This document shows, piece after piece, positions 1 to 12,407 of a stretch of 64,000 nt of DNA. Source of the DNA: Cheilinus undulatus (lineage: Eukaryota; Chordata; Actinopteri; Labriformes; Labridae); NCBI RefSeq assembly GCF_018320785.1, contig NC_054866.1:31783000-31846999 (forward strand), in the 5' to 3' direction. Each line of letters begins with the position of its first letter. Position 1 is the first letter of the stretch. A program made the translations under genes and the position numbers. The notes under the pieces are model-generated. The model was not told the origin of the DNA and did not search any database. It worked only from the letters and a program-made list of their open reading frames with translations.

Positions 1-52
1 GGCTGGAATATTAACAACTTTTGGTTGATTTTTTAACTTACTGTGTTAATAT

Positions 53-710
53 CAGGGTATAGTCAGGCTCATGAAAAGTATTAAAAGTTGGCAAACCAAT
101 TTAGCAAAAATCAAGACTTCTAAAAAGTATTAAACAATCTAGAGTGACAGACCACAAGGACTTGAATGGTGTTGCTGATTTCCTTCTTTACGGGGCTAAC
201 CTTTCTGCTTTTTTTTAACATTTAGTTTGAAGCACAAGTGAGATTCTGATGGAAAACCACCAGATTTGACGTCAGTCTGCATACTTGTTTATGTTCTGGC
301 ACGTTGACCTATCAGTGCATTCATAAAGCTCTGCTGTCCCTAACTAGCAAGTTAACTGTGTGATTTAGTGATGCATACATGCAACTTTTCTGAGAAATAG
401 TTGGAGGAGAAGGTCTTAAAGCTGAGGCTGGGACTGATACCTGTTAACATTTTACAGCACTGGAAATAAAACTAGCATAGAGTCTGTTAATGATAACACT
501 GCTAGCATCTCAAAGAAAGCTTTATTTGTATTCTACAATAGCAAATACAATCTTTTTTCTTAACTGTGTTGTCACATTTTTATCTTACAATCTGCACAAA
601 AAATGCATATACATAACTGTCACCAACTGGGTTATAGGATATATCAGAAGGGTCTTAAAAAGGTCTTAAAAGGTTTGGAATTTGATGTCAGATTTTCTGT
701 ATATACCCTG
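53..710. mobile_element. possible DNA-transposon remnant with short inverted ends
   Basis: The nine bases CAGGGTATA at 53-61 face TATACCCTG at 702-710, forming inverted ends around about 660 bp of AT-rich, non-coding sequence. No flanking target-site duplication is visible, so the ends could be chance. No coding remnant is seen, and a family cannot be assigned. Confidence 0.3.
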
Positions 711-3700
711 ACTTTACATTACAATCACTAAAAGGTTCTGCTGCTGCCACAATACACAGGACCATAAATATCTACATTTACCTCAAATAGTGTCATTTTT
801 ACTGTTTTACTGGTTATCTGGCTTGTTTCTCCCTGTTTCTCTCCACTTGCTTCCACTATTTCCCACAATGCTTGCACAACTGCAGTTGTAATTGTGCTGT
901 CTACTCCTCATTTGTCTGTGTAGAGTTCTTAATTACCTGTAGTATAAACATGTGTCTGTTTTTAGTAAGAAAAGAAGAGCAGGAGTTTGACTCTCTGGAG
1001 GCATCACTGCAGCCTTGTTCACTCAGTTTGTTGTCTGATTTTCATGGCCACACGTTGAAAGGAAATATTGGAACAAATCTCAGACAGCCTGCAGCGTGTG
1101 TGCAGAAGATGAGCTCAACCCGTCTCAGTTCTCCAGCCGTCTTGCTTGATTATTATGAGGTCTGATGGGAATAGGTAGTTATTTGTTGTGCACAGTCATG
1201 TACTGCGTGTTACGTGTAGCATCCTCTGAGATGGGCATGTGGTTACAGGCTATAGAATACATTTGATTTCTTTTCACATCCAATTTAAAGAGCACACCTT
1301 CACCTCATCTGCCAGTATGATATATTAATATCAAAGATATGACATAACCTGGAGCTAGTGTGAAGCACTTCTCGTAAAAATGTCCCCCCATTGTATTGAT
1401 CATCTGTTTGACAAAAAGCCATTTGCTATAACCCCAACACCCCAAGGTACTTCATATCGGTGCCAGTTCCACCATTTAAACATTTCCATAATTTTGGTGG
1501 CTGTGCGACAGAGAAAGCATATGTGTTTGTGTATAAGAGAAAGAGCGAGCTGGGCTTAATTAGACGTAGGAGTTAATTAGGGCTGTGTGGAAGCTGCGTT
1601 AGCTTCAGCAGCCGCCCCCAGGGTAGAGCACAGCATACGGAGCTTTATTGACTTTCTGGCCCCACACGACCTCAGACAGAATTACACAGATGCAAACACA
1701 TGTAGCCCCTGCACATACACACAAACATAACATGCAGAAAACATAGGCATAAATCCTTGGATCCTGGCAAGCCCAAGAGGCAGCAGGATGTTGTTATGAG
1801 AATGAACCTGTGACCTCTGCCAAATCAACTGCTCTCCTCAGATTGCCCCTGCGGCCAACTCAACAACTGCAACAGCTGACAGCGTCGTCTCTGACACACT
1901 TAGAAAGGCAAACACTATCAAAGAGCCGAGAAAGGAAGCAGAAGGTAGGGAGGCATGGAGAGGGTGAGGAAGAAAGATGACATAAAAGAGAATGAGCAAA
2001 AAATAGGAAGAAGGAAAATGACGACAGATAAATGAGAGCAGGGGAGTGAGCAGGACAGGGAGAGAGACAAAATGACAATGGAAAGTCTTCGGTGAGTCTG
2101 TATTCAGGCAGGCAGCCTCGGGGGGTATAAGTGTGGTATGAATACCAAGAGGCAGGATGACTAGGTGAAATCCTTGTCTGGATAACCTTACCAGCTCCTT
2201 CAGTCACCCTGACGTACAGGCAATCCCTCGATAGAAGGAGACAGAGGGGAGAGAGAGGGAGATTGGGTGAAGTTGGATGAAGGAGGTAGAGTGGGAGATG
2301 AAAGTGAAGAAGGGTAGCACAAGGTAAAACAGTTCAACTCTTCATTTGCATATGAGGTAGCAGAAGAGGGGACATTAGCATGCTTCAGTATGAACAATTC
2401 CTTGCTCTTCTGTTTGTTTTAATGCAGATGTATAAGAGGCTGTAAAGGGTTTTTTGCCCTCTGCCTGCATTCTCGCATGTCCTTTGATTTGCCCTAAGCC
2501 TTCTTATCATCTTAACATGATGGTAAACCTCTACTAAATGATCCCCCTGCCTCTAATAAAAAGCAATTAAAATTAATTTAAACATGGCAGAAAATTTGTG
2601 AAGCACAAGGACAACCTGTAGCTAATTATGTACCTTCTTATACTCACATTAGATGCTTATCCTACCATGAAATCTGTTTCCTGCAGCATGTTTACGCTGA
2701 ATATCTAACTTGTGCTATGAGGCTGCCCATACATGGTGAGTCCTTTGTTTCTTCCAAGTCCATATTCGAATTTATGTCTGGTGTATTCTCCCCCTGCTTG
2801 CTGCCTCTGTATTCAGCAGGTGCTCCCTCTGGTGCTTGCTGTGCACCAGGCTGCCTGAGCACGTTCTGTATGTGCCCCACCGCAGATGACTGACAGCGTA
2901 GACAGCTGCTGACGAGCTTTGAAATACAAACACACAGCTTCTGTCAGTCCGTCTTACACACACTGACTGAAAAATGAAGAGCAAGCAGACCACCTTTGTG
3001 AGCTCAATGTTTAAACAGTAATCCTGAATGGATGAACTAGATTTGTGGACTTGTGACGTCTTTAACTGTGTACTTTACTCAATTTATAACTGTTAATCCA
3101 TGTTTATTTTCATGTTAACTTAATGTTTGGATAAAAGAATTACATAGACCTGTGCTAAAATCAGTGCCATTGAGTCCTGAACTCCGGAGATGAATCAGAT
3201 GTAACTTCAGTGAAGGACAGATGCACTGTTTCATAATTTGTCTGACATCAAAGGGAACAGAAGTCAGTCCTCCTCTCCTATGGGCCACCTCTGCTCAAAA
3301 AGAGGACTCAGTGTAGCACTTTCTGTGCTGAACTGAGAAAGCTGTGGCCAAACAAACCTGTATCAACAGATTCTGTGGCAGCACAACAAGCTTTAAGCAC
3401 AATATTAGCTTGTTAACACCTCTTTTAACACCTCTATTACAAAGAGAATGTGTTATCAAAAGTTCCAGTTTTTCACACAAGAAGCAATATTTATTTCATG
3501 TAGAAGTAATATTGGAACAACAGTAACAAGTGTTGGTCCAGTACTGATGCTCTTTTTTGAAGCTGTCGTTCTTAGACAAAAACATACCAGGCTCTTTAGC
3601 TGCTAAATGTTACAGTGTGTTTGATAGTGAGTTGCTAACTATACCCAGGGTGCAAACTACCAGGGAGCTTGGCTCTTCTAAATAAGAGATGAGCTCCCTT

Positions 3701-6220
3701 GAAATCAGTGTTTCTGCACTTTTGGGGTGGTCTCTAGAATACTGCAAGTGTACTATTCTTTGCCATGTGTTTTTTTCTTTATCATGATAATATGTAACAT
3801 TAGGCTGTATAATCCCTGCATGAGGTTATTCACCATATTTTTCTCCATTCATCTATTCAGTGTTTTTCATGTAATTCATGACATCACATTTAAAGTGTAG
3901 CCGTGCAAATACTCATTCATGTTTAAAACAAAAAAGCTCCAAAGGCAAATTTAGCCACTAAATTTTTGAATTATTCATCTAGGCCTATTAACTTATATTT
4001 CAGTGTTTCTAGCTTTCCTGCACAGCTGATCGAGGGGACAAGGAGCATCTTATCAGGCTAAATAGTTTCCATGTAAAAAGTCCAAACATAATTCTTTTTC
4101 CAAAAATCCTAATCTTGATTTTATATTGCAATTATTGTACTTGCACTTTCAGTAAGATTTTAACTTAGTTCACTAATGGGTCATTTGCACGGTGTGGTCT
4201 GCTTCAATTTGGTTTGGCATAGTTTGTGTTTATTTGCATTTCCATGATCAAAAGTTAGAAAGGGTCCTAGATAGCTGACCTATACTGTCCTATTTTTTGG
4301 TACCCTTCGCTAGGGGCCAAATCTACTCATCAGTCCCAAAAGAGTAGAGCTACATATACAATAGAGGATTTGAGCTGATGTTTCAGCACACGACATGACT
4401 GCTCAGCTGGGCTGCAAAACACAGCTGTTTGCTGTATGAGGAGTGGGTGAAAATGGGAGAAACAGGGGAGGGAGGAAGAAAAACAGACTAATATCTGCTT
4501 AAATTAGGGATATTTGGGCTCAATAGACACCCATACTGTTTTCTGAACTATGGACATTAATTTGTGGCCACAAAACAGGTTTTCAGACGTTTATGTGGAC
4601 CTAATTTCAAGTGCACAAAACAGAGCATGAGGGCCAACATCAGCCCAGTTTATTAGTGATAGGTGTGAAACTGATTTAAAGATGGAGGTTTGTTAATATG
4701 AAACTTTAGATTGGTTGATTCTCCGTATTGCAGTGATTCTTTGACTTCTATTTACTACCGGTAATCAGTGAAAAGCTGATTTTGTGGTTGTTTTACAGCC
4801 TAATTCTAATCTGTTGTCATTAAGTGCCTACCACTGTAGATGTTATTTTCCCATATGGCTGATCTGCTAAAGGTATTAATTTTCCTTAAAAGTAAGAGGA
4901 AGGACCATAGAATTGGGTTCAATTATATTCTTCAAATTTAACTTGTGTTCCATCTATTGTAATAGCCCAGCCTCATCTTTTGTCTTTATTAATGTACTGT
5001 TACTGCTCAAAGCATTTCTATAAACATATTCTAGCAGCTCAGGATCTGTACTGGCTACCATCAACGTTATCAGGATGTAGTTTTTAAAAACATTTTCAGT
5101 TGAAATAAACTGTTTACTGCTTATTCCCTACTGATTTCTGTAACTAGTACGAACTTTCTGCCACTCAGTGGCTGAACCAGAGACTCTTACTGCCTTTGAC
5201 ATCACATGCATACCTTTCAAAGTCCATCCACCAAGTGAGGACATGAGTGTCTGTGGAAACGTAGAGTTTTGGGGTTTACGGTACCAAACCATACTAAACC
5301 TCCTGATGGAAATGCAGCTAAACTGTTTCCTCTCTGGCTCACTGCACCAAAGCAAAACATTACAGTACAAAACAATAGTTTGGTTCAAGTTCTTAGTTTG
5401 GTTCAAGTTCTCAAAAAAAAAAGAGCGCTACAGTAAATCTCACAGTTCTTCTAATAAATATAACTGTAACAACTGGTAGAAATAGACAAACAAGAGGTAG
5501 AGTCTGGCCAACTGGTTTGAGATTCATTGTAATTAGTAAAAGCTTTTCAAAAACTTGTCACTCTGTTTCAGTAATCTCAGTTAAACAATAAATGTACTGG
5601 CAATGATCCAGATCTGTCAGTTACGTTGTTGCCATGGAAATGACAGAGTAATTTTTTTAGTGAGAAGAAGGTGTGCTGTCATGCTGATTTGAGCACATCC
5701 TAAATATGTAGTTGACAAATCAGATAGTTCAGTAAGATGTACTTGTTGTATAATGTGGTTTGGAGAATGGTACATATAGATTTGATGTGGTCTTTAATGG
5801 ATTGTCATATATCAGCAGTGAACATGTAACCCCTCCACCTCACTCACACACCCATCCCCATCCACAAAAGTTAGCTTCCTTTGAAAGTAGTGGTGTAGTT
5901 GTCATACTAACTACATAACCATCTGCTTACGATGGAGGGGAAAATAGGGGCTGCCCAAAAAAACAGGGAAAGGGGAAAATTATTCTGGGCTCAGATGCAT
6001 TGGGTGGCCCAAAGAAGTTAGCAGAAATGCAGCCCGTCCTCAGTTCAGGCAATAACAAAACATTTAGTTCAAGTCTTAATATTCAACCTTCAAAACATGC
6101 AGAAAACTATGTATTTATTCTTGGTGTTGTTATGTTATGTTATTTGAATGTTACTTTGAGGCCAGTAATGTTGGGTAGAGTATAGTTGTGCTAAGACCTG
6201 CATAAACTCTGAGTGCATGA

Positions 6221-6248
6221 GAAGAGAAGAGAAGAGAAGAGAAGAGAG
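6221..6248. repeat. GAAGA pentanucleotide microsatellite
   Basis: About five uninterrupted GAAGA units are followed by an imperfect purine tail, inside the long upstream grik4 intron. Confidence 0.85.
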
Positions 6249-8571
6249 GAGCTGTTGTGAGCATTTGACCCCCAACAAAACCTTTACTTTTCAGTCAGCT
6301 TCAAAAACTAACGGGAGCCAAGCCAAGAATGTTAGCCAGAAGGCTAGTGCTAACACCACTGATCCATCCCTCATGCTTTGATATTCTTTAATCACATCTG
6401 GGAACTCTCATTCACTGGACCTTTAAGGGGTCCACTCATTTCTTCAGGCAGGCTTGGATGTACCCAAGCAGAATAAGTGGAAATGAGGCTTAAAAGGCAC
6501 AAAAAGAGTCACAGAAACAATAAAGTTACAGCTTTAAAGTCAAAACAATAAGTTGAAAGTCACTTGAATGCTCTGTAGAGTGTAAAGGACCTGCTGAATA
6601 AAGTGGCAGTAATACTGTGGCTTATCCAGCATTTTAAAGGCAGCCTTTCTCATTAAGTTATTTGAGCTATTGATATTATAAGAATAACCACCAAATTCAA
6701 AGCCTTTAAAAACACAGAAAAGCAGGAAGGTAGAGTTATTAACATTACGTTTATTAGGCTGTGTTTTTTTCTGGGACTCAATGTACATGACCTAAAATGT
6801 TTGTTAAATGAAAATGTTTCTGGAGAAAACATCCTGACACATTTTGGAAATATGTACACAGATTTTGAATAATTTTTCAGCAGTTCCCTTTCAGGCTGAA
6901 TCTGAATCTCTGTGTGCTCATTAGTGTGTTTCTCACAGCCTCGCTATGGATAATTTCCCCCTGCAACTCCTGAAAAACACAACTTTATGTCTTAGTGTTA
7001 AAGCACACATATTACAGCAACAGAGTCAAGAGTTCTCAGCAGAGCTCAACTCCCACTGTTTTCCTGTTGCCTTGTGATCTCTGTCTCTTCCTACCTTTCC
7101 CTCCGTTTCTATTTCTGATCTTCTCTTCTGCACCTCTACTTCTCCAACATCTGTTAGTATGGGAGTCCCACGTCTCCTAAGCTCCCTTCATCTTAATAAT
7201 AGCACCTTGGTGGGAGCTTAAGATTCGGTCACGCGGGGCAGGCTGTTAAAAAAACGCTGGCACAGCATGCACCAAGCCAGACCAGTAAACACAAGAACTC
7301 ATGTCAGCATGTACATGTAAACCTGGTTCTGCTTGTGGCAAATAATACATATGCAACACTAGTCTGCATCTTTACCATGCCACTCCCCTATTTTCAGACC
7401 ACTATCATCTGAATCAAGCATTACACTCCAAGATAGACAGACGTTAAGACAGACAGGCTGATCTGAATCTAAAAATGACACAGAGTCTCACTCCTCCTCT
7501 GCTGCTTTCTGCACCACTTCTTTTTTACCCAGGCTAATATGCAAGTGATTACAGACGCATTAATGAATTTTCGTCTCCCTGCAAGTCTAAATGGGGGTTC
7601 GTTTATCATAACAAATGCCTACCAATATAATTTCACCCTCTTGCTGCAAATTAAATTCTGGAGGGCCTCGGAGATGTATTGCTGCAGAGTTCTGGCCTGC
7701 ATGACGTCCCTGAGGAGTACCTGATTGAGAATTTTTTCATTAAAGTAATTTGGGCTTGTTGACGTAGGGGAGGGGGCTATTCAGTGCCGCTTGTCAACAC
7801 AGCAGTAGAAGATAAGAAATTTCTACATGACTGAGTGATCCGCTCTCAGAACAACACTTAGACAGTTGGCTGTTTGATCACCTGCAATATTTAACTGTCT
7901 GGCTGGCCCTGACAGCCACCTCCATTTCATAGTCATTAACAGATGGTGGACGTGCATCTGTGAGTGTATGCTGATGTTTCAGGACTACATGCTGAATATG
8001 CACAGAAGAAGTATAAGCATCCCAAACACACATAAATAAGCACACACACACAATGGCTGTGATAGCTGGCGCTGGTTCACCAGTAATTGGTTTCATTTGG
8101 AGGACAATAGCTGTTGGTGCTGGATAATGAAACATTAGGAATTAGCCCACTATATTCCCGGTGGTCTGCGTGCTGCCAACCCAATTTCAGCCACTTTATC
8201 TCATCCGCCACTGGTTACCAATCCAGACCGGCGCATGGAGCCCATAGCTGCTTCAGAGCAGCTAGTATTTCTGTCCAAGCCAAAGCTATTAATCTTTTTC
8301 AGCTTTTTCTCCGAGCTGGGACACTCACTGTGCGCTCAGAGTCATACAGGAAGTCAATTATAGGTCACAGAAATGAGTTTCTGTTTAATGTAGCTGTAAT
8401 AGTTTAGTTGATTATTTAACCTCTGTTTCCCCACTGCATACAACCGTGTAGAAAGCACCAAACACTTTCTTTGTTCCTGTAATAATTTTTACCTTTACTT
8501 GTTCTCCGTATGCAAACCTCATACTTGATCTAACACTGTCTTATGTCAGTACATGTGAAAAATATATCAAA

Positions 8572-9870
8572 CAGTGCATATAAAAAGTATTCAGCCCCTT
8601 GGATGTTTTACCCATTTATTGATTTTATAAATCAATCAGGGTCTATATAATTTGGCTTTTTATGACAAAAATTGCAACAAAAGAAAAATGTCTTAAACAT
8701 CTAAGTGAAAACAAATTTCTACAATGTAATGTCAATCAAATGAAAATACACAATGGAAAATAACTGATTGCGCATCTGGACACTGCTTCTTTACTCCTTC
8801 CTCTCTGCAAAACTGCTCAAGCTATGTCAGGTTTCATGGGAATGAGGTGTAAAGAGCGCTTTTCAAATAAAGCCAAAAATTCTCTGTTGGATTGAGGTCT
8901 GGGCTTTGACTCGGCTACTTTAGAACATTCACCTTGCTGTCTTGAACCAATTCTGTATAGCTTTCGCTCTATGCTTCATCATTGTCCTCCTATAAAATAA
9001 ATCTTCTCCCAAGTCCTAGTTCTCCTGCAGACTAAATAAGATTGTCCTCCAGGATTTTCCTATATTTTGCTGCATTAATTTCATCCTCAACCTTTTCAAG
9101 CCTTCCTTTTTTCAAGAAGCATCCCCACAGCATGATGCTGCCACCACCATGATTCACAGTGGGGATTTTTTTTTTTTTTTTTTTTTGTGGTGATGTGAAG
9201 TGCTTGCTGTCCAAACACAACATCTTGTCTGATGGCCAGAAAGCACCATTTTGGTGTCATCAAATCAAAGAACTATCTCCCACATGACCATGGAGTCTCC
9301 CACATGCCTTTTGTGAACTTGAGTCAAGATTTGATATGAGTTTTCATCAACAGTGGCTTTTGCTTTGCCACTCTCCCATAGAGCTCTGGACATTTTTTGT
9401 ATCCATCCCCTCACTTATACTTATTAATAACCTTTTCTCTGAGCTGCTTAAAGTTTTTTTTTTTTTTTTTTTTTTTTTTTGTCTTCATTGTGTAACGGTA
9501 GCCAGGAATACTGATAAACCAGTGACCAGTAAAACCCAGTGTCCAGACACAGGTGGCTTTATACTACAATCACATTCACTGCCCTCAGGTGGTCCCCATT
9601 TCACTAGTTGTGAGACTACTAGCAACAATTGGCAGGACCTCTGTAGAATTAGGTCAGTCTCTTTAAAGGGGGTGGATATTTATACAGTCATTTATTTCAC
9701 CGTACATGTTTTTATTTAATTAGCATTGCTTTGTAGAAATTTGTTTTCACTTTGACATTAAAAGTTTGGGGTTTTTGTAAAAAGTGTGAAATTATGTTGA
9801 GTATAATTGATTTTTAAAATCAGTAAACAGGTAAAAGATCCAAGGCAGTGAATACTTTTTATAAGCACTG
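8572..9870 (-). mobile_element. decayed Tc1/mariner-like DNA transposon
   Basis: The ends are inverted repeats: the 5' end reads CAGTGCATATAAAAAGTATT and the 3' end, reversed, reads CAGTGCTTATAAAAAGTATT. A TA dinucleotide follows the right end; the left flank has mutated to AA. The minus strand encodes a recognisable Tc1 transposase fragment. The copy is about 1.3 kb, short for the intact family, and a central portion is missing, leaving long T-tracts near 9,167 and 9,455. It is a dead copy lying in a grik4 intron. Confidence 0.9.
9032..9223 (-). pseudogene. Tc1-like transposase fragment
   Basis: The minus-strand translation contains VNHGGGSIMLWGCF, a hallmark of the Tc1 transposase catalytic core, followed by a KVEDEINAAKYRKILEDNL-like stretch that continues the same domain. 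A lysine run from an expanded homopolymer sits just upstream. The fragment covers roughly 60 residues of an enzyme normally about 340 long. The N-terminal DNA-binding region and the rest of the catalytic domain are degraded or deleted, so no activity is expected. Confidence 0.88.
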
Positions 9871-10484
9871 TATGTGGCAAGGCGAAAGAACAAAGAAATG
9901 GGTTCATTCAGTTTTGTTTTTCTCTTTTTTGGAGTGCCAGACTCCCGGAAATCAAACCTCTTAACTGCAATGTTTTATCAATACACAGCTGTGTGCCACT
10001 CTGTTGACAGTTCATGGAAGACTGAGTTTTTGCTTTCATACAGTGTTGATCTGAATGTGTACAACCAAATGAGATACATATAATTATAGTGCTATCAGTT
10101 TAGGACAGGAAAAAATCACCCTTATCACATTGAAATCCCTTTATTTACTGTCCCAATTACATTTTTCATCGTTTCCAACTTTCACTGGCAGAATTAGATG
10201 CTGTTGAACAAGGACCAAATTGGAGCCAAGGGCAAAATAATCACTAGTGAAATTCAGCAACATTTCTTTTAATTAATTACCGCTCTCACTGTATGGGGGT
10301 GATGTTAGAGACTTGAGATGTTTTGTTGCAAGCTAATTAGTTCATATTCACTTCTACAAGTCAGCATTTAACCCATGGCGTGTTAGCACATGTTTTAACC
10401 TCTTTATTAAAGAGTAGCATGGTCTTAGGAGGCTTTAAAGATTTTTAACCCTGCACTGTGTGTTTTAATGTTTGTATTATACAG

Positions 10485-10594
10485 GGACGCAGACCCGGCT
10501 ATTTCTCCTTTCTGGATCCATTCTCCCCTGGCGTCTGGCTCTTCATGCTTCTGGCCTACTTGGCTGTGAGCTGCGTCCTCTTTCTGGTGGCCAG
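10485..10594 (+). CDS. grik4: grik4 exon: M1 transmembrane segment
   Basis: An ACAG acceptor precedes a phase-0 start at GGA. The translation begins [18 protein letters not shown] and continues through a hydrophobic helix ([20 protein letters not shown]) that is M1 of the receptor. The exon ends on AG before GTAAAA, leaving two bases that combine with the next exon's A to encode Arg. This is the first exon of the gene in the window, residues 1-36 of the 437 visible. An internal deletion or pseudogene is unlikely because the frame and all splice phases downstream are intact. Confidence 0.96.
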
Positions 10595-11279
10595 GTAAAA
10601 GAGCTCAGCAATGAAACACACTCTGCTCAGATAAGAGGAAGAGAGGAAACAGTGAGTGACAAACAGAGGGGGGAGAGTATAGAGAGTAAGAACACAAACA
10701 GGTTTATTTAAGGGTTATACAAAGGAGGAAACAGGTGTCTGTTCTCTCGCTCTTCTTCAGTTGATCTTCCACATCAAGGAGAAAGAGAGCGCGAGAGCAA
10801 GCGGGAGATGTTCCCCCTCCCGTCTGTATGTCCCCAGCGTTACACTGACACCTGCTGGTTAGTGAGGGAACTGGCAAAATTGGTGCTGCTTATATTAATG
10901 CTTGTACAATGAAAACATAATCAATTACACACTATCTTATAATGGAAATTTATCATAAATGCAGCCTTTAATCTCATGTTACATTCTCTAGAAACAAATA
11001 ACAATACCCCAGAGGAGTAGATGTGTTTCTTCTTTTATGAGAATATTAAAGATGTTGCTGAAATTTCTAAAAACCTATTAACTGAAACGTTGTAATTGGA
11101 TCATGAACATTATGTGGACAATATGCATTCAATGTGGTGATAAAATGTGCCAGGAATATGATAACATACACTAGTATATTGCAAATTAAGTTTACATCAG
11201 AGCACAAGAGCTGTGTCAGATCCTTTCCTCTGTTCTTGTCATGAAGGCATCACAAATACTGAAGAAAGTTTATCTAGAG

Positions 11280-11770
11280 CCTTGGTTCTCAACTGGTGGG
11301 TCGGGATTCAAAAGTGGACCGCAAATCTATTTTTAGTGGGACACAGATGTGTGCCTAGAAAAAATGTGGCAAAAAGTCAAAGATATGCTTTTAATAGTAT
11401 TATTTTTGCGATTTTTTGGGGCCTTTTGTGCCCTTATCCATAGAGTGTGACAGTGGATAGAGTCAGAAACATGGATGAGTGAGGGATGGAGAGACATGTG
11501 GGAAAGGAGCCTCAAGCTAACCCACCCACATAAGTGGGGTTGCACCTTAAACCACTAGGCCATCTGTGTCCCTAAGATATGCTTTTATTTTGAAGGAAAT
11601 GTCTTCTTTTCTTTGTTTCATCACATCTTTTGTTCCATCTCAAGTCCAGACTTACCACTTGTTCATTAAAAAACATTTGGTTATGATTGAAAAATATATA
11701 GGAACTTTGGGTTGTAACTTGTTTAGGATGAAATGATGAGTCCTGACACTAGACCAGTTGAGAACCACTG
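11280..11770. mobile_element. hAT-like non-autonomous DNA transposon with intact 8-bp duplication
   Basis: Both flanks carry the perfect 8-bp duplication ATCTAGAG (11,272-11,279 and 11,771-11,778). The right end reads, in reverse, CAGTGGTTCTCAACTGG; the left end is CCTTGGTTCTCAACTGG. The CAGTGGTTCTCAA end and 8-bp duplication are typical of hAT elements. No transposase is encoded. The element lies in the grik4 intron after the M1 exon and was later hit by a SINE. Confidence 0.9.
11394..11574 (-). mobile_element. tRNA-derived SINE inserted in the hAT element
   Basis: Read on the minus strand, the sequence starts with a tRNA-like head (GCCTAGTGGTTTAAGGTGC, an A-box-like motif) followed by a pyrimidine-rich body and an A-rich tail. 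It is bounded by a 13-bp duplication, AGATATGCTTTTA, at 11,381-11,393 and 11,575-11,587. The B box is degraded. It is one of four copies of this family in the window. Confidence 0.88.
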
Positions 11771-11861
11771 ATCTAGAGGACTGAATATTTTGCTTTAGCG
11801 GCCTGAATCAAACAAATCAAGAGACTAACAACCAAAGTTAAATAATTATTAATTGATGCTA

Positions 11862-12407
11862 CAGTGCTTAAAAAATTTATCAGACCACCACCCAAAGTAA
11901 GGTTTATGCCACAGTTCCCCTAAATTAAAAGCACTAGTAAAAATTGGTAAAACCAAAATTATGTTTTATGTTTCTGCAATGGTTAATACACCAATATGTA
12001 GAAGCTCTCAACCCAAATGATATTTGTAATGCTAAAATATAATTATTATTGTTATCCATGAATTTTCAAATTGACTGATTTACAAAAAAAAAAAAGAAAA
12101 ATAGTAAAGCACATTATTATTTCTTGATTAATATGTCAAATTATAGTTATTTACTTACATTCCTGAACAGAAAAATGAGTTTTAGTGGTTGAATGTTATG
12201 CTTGATTCATTTCTGACTTCTCAGAGAAGCCCAGTGAGCCGGCTCAAATTTGGATAGAAAAAGGTGAAATCAGTTTGAAATCCCTCATTCCTGTCCAAAA
12301 TGGTAAAACGTGGGGAGCTCACTGAAAATGAAAGAGTCCGCATTAAAGCACTTCATGATGCTGGATGCTCTCTGAGACAGGTGGTCTAATAAATTTGTTA
12401 AGCGCTG
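11862..12407 (+). mobile_element. Tc1-like deletion derivative (546 bp) with TA target site
   Basis: TA dinucleotides flank both ends (11,860-11,861 and 12,408-12,409). The inverted ends are CAGTGCTTAAAAAATTTATC on the left and, reversed, CAGCGCTTAACAAATTTATT on the right. Near the right end, from 12,300, a plus-strand frame reads MVKRGELTENERVRIKALHD and continues to GCSLRQ, which is the start of a Tc1 helix-turn-helix domain. It then runs straight into the terminal repeat, so the rest of the transposase has been deleted. Confidence 0.88.

Larger units (their letters stand above)
1..10484 (+). other. grik4: grik4 intron upstream of the M1 exon (10.5 kb in window)
   Basis: No earlier grik4 exon is visible: the expected preceding exon (end of S1, before the GRRPGYF sequence) does not appear in any frame. 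The interval holds a low-confidence inverted-terminus repeat at 53-710, a GAAGA short tandem repeat near 6,221, and a decayed Tc1-like element at 8,572-9,870. Stretches at 1,540-1,640, 7,500-7,760 and 8,110-8,420 are complex, non-repetitive and rich in TAAT cores; they could be regulatory. The remaining DNA shows no supported gene. The short reading frames here lack start context, splice sites or recognisable families. Confidence 0.8.

Noticed and set aside
5628..5641. X-box-like GTTGCCATGGAAAT in the grik4 intron
   Set aside because: Right half-site is poor and there is no nearby promoter.
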